Shown one piece after another: positions 33,901-64,000 of a stretch of DNA of 64,000 nucleotides. The translations under genes were made by a program, and so were the position numbers. Source of the stretch: Hemerocallis citrina (taxonomy: Eukaryota; Streptophyta; Magnoliopsida; Asparagales; Asphodelaceae); NCBI GenBank assembly GCA_017893485.1, contig CM030362.1, positions 37,480,984 through 37,544,983 on the forward strand, in the 5' to 3' direction. Below the pieces are notes generated by a model, which was given only the letters and a program-made list of their open reading frames with translations, searched no databases and was not told the DNA's origin. The first letter of the stretch is position 1. Each line of letters starts with the position of its first letter.

Positions 33901-34456
33901 ACTGATATGATTTTGTGTCTCTTTTTTAGCCGGAGGCTGTTGTTATGTGTCTTTTACTTTTCTGCATAATCTGTATTAAGGATATTTATGTTTTGGATTG
34001 AGCGATCCTTCGGCTTGGCTGTTTGAATTCTATTAAGACCGAACACCAAGAGTTTAAGGCAAGTTGAGGTGTATGACAGACGTTTGCTGCCCTCTCTTCG
34101 ACTTAACTCAAGATATAAAAGTCCCAAATAGAATTACTTTTTATAGCCGTATCGGATCGAACTTAATCTTTTATGTATATGTGCTATCGTTTCTTTTATA
34201 TATATAATATGATTTTGTGAGGTAAAAATTTATCATAACTTTTAACACTCAAAATAAAAAATCCCAAGGTTTTGGATGATATTCAATTCTTTTATGAAAA
34301 TTCGTATGAAGCTAGGGTACTTATGTACATTAATTAACAATCAAATAGACCAATCATTATCATATTTAATAACTAGATAATGTTAAAAAGTCAAACAATA
34401 TTATTAAAAAGAATAAAATAAAAAACCCATAAACAACATGTGGTAACTGTCACCCT
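33901..34456. other. No gene seen
   Basis: AT-rich sequence, possibly the LINE 3' untranslated region at its start. I find no domains or boundaries before the Mutator element's target duplication at 34457. Confidence 0.5.
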
Positions 34457-35181
34457 TGATTTGTAGAATTTGTTCCCAAACTTACCCACTTTTTGAAAGT
34501 TTTTCCAAACTGACCCATTTTCTAAAAAAATATCTAAACTGACCCACTCGTTTTCTCAGATAGCGAGCTTAGTCAACATCCACTCGCTATATGAGAAAGC
34601 GAGTGTTGGTTTTTGGTTTTTTGGTTTATTCCATTGCCAAGACTCGTTGTCTAAAAAAGCGAGCTTGTTTTAACCAAACACGCTTTTTGAGACAGCGAGT
34701 GTCAATTGGATTTTTTTAACTTTCTTAACCCAGACTCGCTGTCTCTAACAACGAGCTTATTTTAACCAAACTCGTCGTTTGAGACAGCGAGTGTCGATTG
34801 GGGATTTTTTAAACCCTAAGCTCAAAATTTTTTATTTTCTTCTCTCCATTCTTACTCCTAACTCCGAAACCCAAAACTCTAGCCACCCAAAATCGACCTT
34901 CTACCCACAAAATCTCCTATAAATTTAAATGTATTCACTTAATCTTTCCCCACCCTCTCTCATTCTACTATCAAAACCCTAAACCCATCCTTTGGAAGAC
35001 CCATATTTTGGAATTTCGATAAACTTCAAGAGGATAGCAACTTCAACTCTTTTACCATTTTTTTTACGGCTATATCATTCTGATAGCGAGTTTTGAAGCT
35101 ATGATTTATATCACCTTTTCTTTTGTACATTTTTGTAGGTTTTGTTTGTGACTAGATAATAACTCGTATTTTTTCGTATAA

Positions 35182-35690
35182 ATGTATATAGGTATGTATT
35201 ACGATATTCCTATTTGGTTATATTTTGGTGGTGAAATAATTCGTGATCCAAAGATAGGTTGTTGTTATAGTGTCGTTGATCCTGAAATAGTTTGGGCACC
35301 TCGTACCATTACATTGGCAGAAGTAGTTGAGAAAATTTATGAAGTTACTAATTGGGATAGGGCTCAATGAAATGTGAAAATTTTAGCTCGGTATGCAGCG
35401 GAAAAAAAGATGGTCAGTATTTTATGACAGTGTCCGTATTTACTAATAATGCTATGAAGTCAATGATCGCTAGAACACTTGATCCCAATTATAGTTGGTC
35501 TGCATTGGAGTTATATATTCAGCAAATATAAATTATGAATGCCTAAGCACATGCTAATCCTAGTTCAAGATTCGTATGGGAAGTACTGACATAGCAGATG
35601 GGGTCTAACCCAGTTCAAACTTCACAGGCAATCCCACTGTCCCCACAAGAAGATACATTCACAAATACAACAAGCCTGGATTCTACAGAT
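35182..35690 (+). pseudogene. MuDR-type transposase N-terminal fragment, part 1
   Basis: YDIPIWLYFGGEIIRDPKIG and VVDPEIVWAPRTITLAEVVE are typical of the MuDR N-terminal (PB1-like) region. After a TGA at 35368, KILARYAAEKK and ARTLDPNYSWSALELYIQQ continue in related frames. No DDE catalytic domain or SWIM zinc finger follows, so this is a deletion derivative. Confidence 0.65.
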
Positions 35691-35698
35691 GTTGAGTT

Positions 35699-38600
35699 TA
35701 GGGGTGGGCTCGGTACGGTACCGGACCTTTTGACATTGTACCATTACCATACCAAAATAGTTCGGTTTGAAAATATGCAAACCGTTATCAACCAAAAAGT
35801 TCGGTATACCGTGTAACTCCTGTTTCCCCGTATTTGTATTTTTATACTGTATTTTGCCTCATTGTACTCTCTCGTCTATTTGAGATCCTGTAATTTGTTT
35901 TAGATTGAATAAAATCGTTATTTTTGTCTCGACTCAATTTTGGTCCTTTTATCGAATTCATTTGTGTGCACTCTGTGTAGTTCTTCATGAAGAATTGACC
36001 ATTTCTTCTCATTTATCTCTTTAATCCCCATTTTGATACATTTTGGCCAATTCTCCTGTTGGATCCTATTCAATGCGGATACCCTAAAACCCACAAACCC
36101 AAACCCTATACTATTTAAACTCCTTAACCCTAACCCCTAACCCTAATCACTGTTTAGCCCTAACCTAACCCGCTGCAAATCCTTCTTCCACCTCCACTCA
36201 TTTCTCCTTCGATTTCGAAACCAATCCCCCACCTCTGATCGTCTCTTCCACCATCACCTTCGATCTCCCTCACCATCACCTCCGTCCACAACACCACCAC
36301 AGCACCATCCACCATCCACCATCGTCTCCACCATCATTGCACTTCCGAACCCAATTCAACACTCCGCCATTTCCCGAGCTCTCGACAACCGTCCATCGCC
36401 TCATCTTCCCCCATTCGTCACCAACTGCCAACACCCCACCGCCATCACATAACCAACCATCGAACCCAACTCCTCCCTGTTTGAAACCCCAAACAGAGTC
36501 GCCGCACGCTTCGCTTCTCGACGTCGCGCCGTTGCTTCCGCCGCCATCATCCTCCACGTCGTCGCTATTACGCCGTCGCCTCGTCACCGTCGAAGAACCC
36601 CACCGTCGCCACTATCGCTCTCTCTCCTGGTTTGTCGAAGAAGTGAACGAAGAAGAAGAAGAACAGCGGATTAAGGCGGGATCAAATCTTAACCATCAGA
36701 TCGCATCAAGATCCGTGCAATCGAGCCAGATTTGATCGCTGTTCGGTGTTTGCCCACAGCGAATCCCAGATCCGCTGTTCGCTGTTCGGGAGGGATCCGC
36801 TGCGTAGGAGCGATCCCATTGGCACAGCTCGCTGTTCCGTGTTTTGGCGCAGCGAATCCTAGGACGCTGTTTGCTGTTCTGCCGATCCGGTGTGTGGATT
36901 TTACTCTTCTATTAGATCTTTGCACGTGCTTCACACGTGCTTTTAGGAGACTTCTTCCGGGATTTTTCGATCCAATTTCCTTCCACAAGTGGATCTAATC
37001 GTCGTCAACAATTAATCCTCTTGTACACATTTTTGTTCTAGTACAAGCATCCCTTGAAAAATACTACAAATAGTTAGAAATTGTGACTCCTCCTTGACTA
37101 TCGTTGTCGATCAAATATTAAACCTCCTCAATTTTATAATCTTAAGAGTCACAATAATTTTATTGTATTATATTATAACTACTTGGACTCATTTTATCCC
37201 CTGAACACATGGACACATGAAATTAAGGAGCCCTAAATTTGTAGACACATGTTATATCTTGTATTTGATGAACTTGCACCCATTTGGATTAAAAACAATT
37301 ATTACTTGCTGTTTTGACCACCATTATCCTGTATTTTATATCACACAATAACTTAGACGCCTAATGACAAATTTCCATGTAATCTATACTAGTAAGATAT
37401 TCCCTCTTGTTGCTGTCCTGAATCTTGCTTCACTGTTTTGACCCATTTATCATTAGAATCTGAACCCGAGCCCTGAATAGAGAATATAGATCTGGATGTC
37501 TAGATGTCGATAGCCTCCAAAATTTTTGAATTCGGAGTTACGGTCTAGGAGTTATTACAGTTTTACTGCAGCTGTGTCGGTAGACGCAGATTCGTAAAAC
37601 TGCTGCACACCTTTACCTTGCGAATTAATTTAACTATGTAATCAGCAAGCGTTTGACTTAAAATTTTATATGCAGTTGTTGGACACCCTATAGAACATTC
37701 CCAATTTTTCTTAGAATTAATTTATATTATTTCATTCCTGTTTCACATGTATAAACTCAAATACACAAATTCTGCCTGAACAAATGTAATAAGTTGGGGT
37801 TAAGGGAAAGACCATAGTGGTGGACAATATAGGTAAGTGTATTCGGAAAGGGGCCCGTGTTTCCCAGTACTCGGTTCATGAACCTGTTGCATGTAATGTA
37901 TTCATGGAGTCAGTTACTTGGCTCATGAACCTGTTGTATTCATGAACCCACCGTATGGGTCATGAACCTGTTAGTATTCACGAACTTGTTTCGTGAACCT
38001 GTTATTTATTTTCGTATTCATGAACCGTGCCTGCTTGATACTTGATACCTGAGTACACAGCCCTGTAGACTCCATTACTAGGCCTAAACGAAATTGCATT
38101 GTCTGTAGCAACCATGTAGTAAAAAGATGGATGCATGAAGTGCTACCTAGATAGTAATAACTACAAGACTTGATTATATCAAACTTGAACATGACACCTG
38201 TTACTTGATACTTGATGATACGATACATGAAACTTGATACGTGAAACCTGACACATGAAACATGATACTTGATGTTAGTTACCCCTACAGGTTCACCTGT
38301 CATATATTTTACCATTAGCAGTTGTTAACTAGCCTGTTTACTAGGATGTCCCTCTTGCTAGCTAGTTCTTAGATTCCCACTACTTGTTGTATCCCTGTTA
38401 CATTCTTGATTCCAATTTCTGTTCCCCATACTTGTACGTGTTTTCACTATTTGTGGCCCTAGCTTGCACTAAGGGCATCTTCTCTTGTTTTTCCCTGTTT
38501 TCCCTTTTTATATTTATTAAGCAGACTTTGGGACAAGCTGCCTGCTGGAATTGGCGAGCAGACATTTCAGGTTTTGCTGGGAGCAAGGATTTGTTTAAAT

Positions 38601-39835
38601 AATTGTTTTTCTTAAGTTATTTATTTCTTCTGCTGTATAAGACTTGTAACGAGCTTACGTTCCCGAATTTTACTTTTGATCCAGACTTGAAAACTATATG
38701 GACATTATTATTTGTTGTTTTATGTTGCTTTATAAATTATTCATGCATGCTTGGTTATATATATCTCTCTTGTATATTCTTGTTGCGATTCTGAGTCGAT
38801 CCTACAGCTTATGGATGATGTTAAAATCATTCGCTGGGCTTCGTCACGTGTTCGTATTCCATGTTTTTGGGAAGCAGGGCGTGACTTACCGAAACTTCGG
38901 TATACCGACTACTTCGGTTGGTACGCTTCAGTATTGGTTTTATACCAAATATGACCCAATAAATAGTAAAATGTCAAAAAATTACTCTAGAGTGGCTACA
39001 AGAATCGTTGTTTCATCAATCACTACTACTAACATGTGCATCCTTCATATCCGCTGTAGATAACCAAGTTAAACTACAATAATAAACAACAATAATATTC
39101 AATCTGAACTCAATTACTCACCTATATTTCACTAAAAAATTCCATACTTGACATCCTCTAAAGCCTAACCGGCTAAATAAAATCTTGCTCCTCTTCACCT
39201 ATCCTGCTGTCATCTCGAACGTATTCAGTCCCCTCAGGCCTTATTTAGTAGTGGTACCACCTGTCCAGTTCGCAGCAATGCTAGCATCCATCCAAATATC
39301 AATATCTTCAATTGAATGATCATTCATTTCTTTCTTCCTTCTGAAAGATCCCAAGTCTCCTAGGCATCTGCTACCTAAAGCAAAAACTCCATGGCCTAGA
39401 GGCTATATCTATACGTACATGATTGTGCAGACGGAATAAGGAGCACATATTCAGCTCGTCAGTACAATTTCTGCATTGCTATCTATACATCTTCTTTTTC
39501 CTATGCTAGCGCAGCCCTAGATTTCAACGGCAGCATTGCCCTTTTAGAAGGCAAAGACCTGGTTATTGGTTGTATATTAATTGATCATCTTTTATTGGTT
39601 GCTACTTGCTGCTCAGTTGGTTATTTTCATTGGTTATTTTACCGTATTTTACCATTCGGTACGGTACGGTAAAATACTGACTGAACCATATTCATACCGA
39701 AACCGAACCGGATTTTAGAACTCGGTACGGTTGTACCGTACCATACTTTTGGTAACCGATTTTTTTGGTACCAAAACGATTGGCTCGGTTGGAAAACCGG
39801 TCAGTTGGCTCATTTCAGTATGATCGGCCACCCCT
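35699..39835. mobile_element. Non-autonomous hAT transposon (hAT-2)
   Basis: TAGGGGTGGGCTCGGTACGG at the left, and TAGGGGTGGCCGATCATAC as the reverse complement of the right end, flanked by an exact 8-bp TSD GTTGAGTT (35691-35698 and 39836-39843). Subterminal GGTACGGTACCG-type words cluster at both ends, with a further inverted pair near 38885-38930. No transposase frame remains. The interior has a GC-rich stretch (36170-36740) with CCTAACCC telomere-like runs just before it, and a Tyr/Phe-rich AT stretch from 37 to 39 kb. The GC-rich stretch could be captured genic DNA, but I recognise no protein. Confidence 0.9.
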
Positions 39836-39843
39836 AGTTGAGT

Positions 39844-40127
39844 TGCCACGTCAACCTACTTTTGTTCATGACTATGTTCAAAATGACACTTTTATGAATT
39901 ATTTCAAAATGATACCCATTAACAACGACCTATTAGATGATGATGAAGAATATGAAGAAACGGATGATGAAGTTGATGAGAGTATAGAAAATGATGATAA
40001 GGACGAAGATGATGAATATACAAATGTAAACACAAATGAGAGGATGGCTAATGAAGTGAGAGCTAATGATAGCTATGCTAATGTTAATGCTCATATTACC
40101 GAGGAGAGTGTGAGGAGAGTTGCTTGA
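39844..40127 (+). pseudogene. MuDR-type fragment, part 2 (acidic region)
   Basis: After the hAT-2 TSD the MULE frame continues (LPRQPTFVHDYVQNDTFMNY), followed by a strongly acidic stretch (DDDEEYEETDDEVDESIEND) and a stop at 40125. MuDR-type proteins carry a similar acidic spacer after the N-terminal domain. The catalytic region is absent. Confidence 0.55.
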
Positions 40128-40531
40128 GAGGGATGTGGAAGATTGAAACAAATTTCGATGGGTTAATCGACCCAAACGCTCGAATTTTGGGGCTAGAGTT
40201 TATGGGTTATCGAAGAGGGGAAGTTGAGAGAAAGAGATGAGGGAGATCGAAACAGCGAGGCTGGGGTTTAAGGAATCCCCAATCGATACTCGCTGTCTCA
40301 AAAACGAGTTTGGTTAAAACAAGCTCATTTTTTGAGACAACGAGCCTTGGCCAAGGAAGAAGCTAAAAAACCCAAAACCAACACTCGTTTTCTCAGATAG
40401 CGAGTGGATTTTGACTACACTTGCTATCTGCAAAAGCGAGTGAGTCAGTGTGTGATTTTTTTATGAAAATGAGTCAGTTTGGAAAAAAATTTCAAAAAGC
40501 AGGTCAGTTTGGGAAAAATTTCTGATTTTTA

Positions 40532-40619
40532 CAGAGACGAGCAAACACACAAAACGACAAAATGATTTCATTAAAAGCTTTCTATTTTCCTTTCACTTTC
40601 ATTCCCACTCTATAAAACC
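40532..40619 (+). promoter_or_regulatory. Residual proximal promoter of the hydrolase gene
   Basis: Only 88 bp separate the Mutator target duplication from the first ATG. A TATA-like TATAAAA lies at 40611-40617, just 3 bp before that ATG. If it were used, transcripts would start about 30 bp downstream, inside the presequence codons. Promoter function for the longer form would have to come from the MULE terminal repeat or farther upstream. Confidence 0.45.
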
Positions 40620-62453
<21,834 letters not shown>

Positions 62454-62856
62454 GTATATTATTTTTCGATTTGAAATGCTTTGAATTAATTAAATTATCT
62501 GCTTTACCCTAAATTATCTGATGTATGCTGACTTTTAATTTAGCTCATGTTACAGTGTCGTACACTGATACTACATGGTGTTTGAGCTTCCAACTTTTTA
62601 GCATGCCAAATCTATGGAACTATTAGCAATCCATGATTAATCATAAGTGTAAATACACGACAAGTTACATTTTTCTCATTTCCCTAGTAGACTATCACTC
62701 CTAGCAAAATATCCACATATCCATATCCACGGGCTCTATACCATTCTGATTCTCTGAATGAACGCCATAAGCTTGTTTTACAAGTTCTTGAAGAAGTGAA
62801 GCTTTAGGAAGTCAAGACAAAGTTTGGTTTAGAGAACACAAGGTTGGATTTCTCTC
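62454..62856 (+). other. Start of intron 7
   Basis: AT-rich intron sequence without features, up to the LTR start at 62857. Confidence 0.5.
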
Positions 62857-64000
62857 TGTAACTTCCCGAATTCCCAATACCCGGAACTCGAGACACAAAC
62901 CAGAAATTTACTTCAAATAGTCTCAACGCAGGAAATTAAAAACTTTTATTGCATCCCAGAAAGTTATATTGTACAATACAATCTTACATAAATTTTACAT
63001 CGATAACACATCAATAAATTGTTGTACAAATCTTGCAATCTCCACTTGGACACTTCACGCAGCTCGAGTCTCCTGCTCCCAAGATCCAGTAGTCCTGCAA
63101 CTGATCAGACAGGGGCACGTCAGGAATACAGTTGACGCAATGCTGATAAAACCGGCGACTTCCCAAACTCAACAATCAATATTTGATGCAAAGAAAAACA
63201 TGCTGACAAATTAACAAGTGTCAGTGTATGCCATGCCTTAGAGTCTAATGCACAATTCATGAATGCACATGATGTACTTACTCTAATGCAATTCATTTGG
63301 AAACGTATGCATCCCATACTACATACTTTTCAAGGAGTTCGTAGTCTTCAGATTACAGGGTTCGATCCCTCGCTATGCATCCTACTCTTGTACTCATTCC
63401 CGTTCCTGACATTATCTAGTGACTGGCAGAGTCTGCAATTTGTGCTGTCTATCCCCACTAGTGCAATCGTCTGATGGTCTCTCCACTCCGAGCGACAATG
63501 ATCACTCTTGTTCGCTCAGATCTATGAAGAAATCTTTCTACCCTGCCAGGATTGGTGGTGCTCTCTCCACTCCCGTGATCATCGGCTTTGCCACAGTTCT
63601 GCAAGAATCCGTGGATAAAGCCACTCTTGCCCCTACCAAAAGTTATCCTGATCATAAGATGAATCCGTAGGGTCCCGCGGGATCTATCCCTACTTCGCCA
63701 GGAGACTCAGTTAACATTTGCTCCTCACTGTGTTGCTAGCATAGAATCTACTCATTTGATAACATAGAACATAGACGGTCACTTAGGGGACTAATCCCCT
63801 AGCTTCTGATAGGAGGTAACGCACGTCTCCCGTTCTTCCCACTAGATCTTAGGAATTAACAGACGAGATCACGCAACCCGTGATCCCAACCAGTGGGAAG
63901 GCACCGCACGTGTTCCCTTGACAGGTGAGTACAACAAACCGACTAGTGCCTGCCCTAACAATACAAAAGACTATTTCTAATTCACCGGATATTATACCTA
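62857..64000 (-). mobile_element. Gypsy-type LTR running off the window
   Basis: It begins on + with TGTAACTTCCCGAATTCCC, the inverted end of a TGT...ACA long LTR. Near 63358 it carries AGGGTTCGATCCCTCGCTAT, which is the exact reverse complement of text at about 29058-29080 in the 3.2-kb solo LTR. The two are therefore related long LTRs in opposite orientation. No open frame of interest. The other end is outside the window. Confidence 0.65.

Larger units (their letters stand above)
34466..40522 (+). mobile_element. Mutator-like element (MULE) with long TIRs
   Basis: The ends GAATTTGTTCCCAAACTTAC and, inverted, GAAATTTTTCCCAAACTGAC start long inverted repeats: left about 34466-34818, right about 40249-40522. 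They are flanked by a 9-bp duplication with one mismatch, TGATTTGTA (34457-34465) and TGATTTTTA (40523-40531). A 9-bp TSD and long TIRs define Mutator. The arms contain repeated GCGAG/CTCGC hairpin words, and the left arm has one extra inner unit. The inside codes for a piece of a MuDR-type transposase and is split by a hAT (35699-39835). Without the hAT it is about 1.9 kb. Confidence 0.88.

Noticed and set aside
36276..36735. Opposing frames in the hAT-2 interior as a coding gene
   Set aside because: Pro/Ser-rich on one strand and Gly-rich on the other, as expected for CAC/GTG-rich DNA; no family recognised.

Overview
This is nuclear DNA from a flowering plant, almost certainly a eudicot. 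The evidence is one intron-containing gene with GT-AG splice sites, a dense load of plant-type Ty1/copia, Ty3/gypsy, hAT, Mutator, PIF/Harbinger and LINE elements, a TRIM, and a piece of organellar trnH. I cannot name the species.

The one host gene runs on the + strand from 40620 to beyond the right edge. It encodes a 3-hydroxyisobutyryl-CoA hydrolase-like protein (CHY1/HIBCH family). Seven coding exons are visible (40620-40854, 52984-53085, 53263-53327, 60047-60181, 60286-60382, 60937-61066, 62275-62453), and all join in frame. Intron 1 is 12.1 kb and intron 3 is 6.7 kb; both are swollen by transposons.

The left half (3.4-33.9 kb) is a nested stack of elements resolved here by target-site duplications (TSDs). 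A degenerate LINE is the outermost layer. It is split by a minus-strand copia (3509-24116, TSD TGGTG), a plus-strand copia (24198-32296, TSD GATGC) and a solo gypsy LTR (32352-32943, TSD GACAT). The first copia holds a PIF/Harbinger-like element (3909-4968) and a hAT element (8965-23791, TSD GCTCTGAT). The hAT transposase gene is split by a gag-only Tat-like gypsy element (11614-22927, TSD GGTAT), which is itself split by a TRIM (20271-21008, TSD CCTCT). The second copia carries a 3.2 kb solo LTR in its integrase (26374-29597).

Between the stack and the gene lies a Mutator-like element with long terminal inverted repeats (34466-40522) that contains a non-autonomous hAT (35699-39835). Its right end stops 97 bp before the gene's first ATG, so the gene's proximal promoter is mostly transposon. 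Intron 1 holds copia and Tat-like fragments (including an antisense Transposase_28-type gene with its own TATA box and intron), a 120-bp satellite-like array, degenerate gypsy LTRs, a hAT-like element with a solo LTR, an organellar trnH fragment and a small Mutator MITE.

The most remarkable object is in intron 3, on the minus strand: a complete LTR element (54657-58514). Its interior is not gag-pol but one 1050-codon frame, broken by a single TAG, that fuses fragments of cellular genes: signal recognition particle SRP72, alanine aminotransferase and, probably, the coiled-coil tail of an AIG1/IAN GTPase. The SRP72 part is circularly permuted, and the same 8-bp word lies at its two outer ends. 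This is a gene-capturing retroelement, and it suggests copying of a circular or repeatedly switched RNA template.
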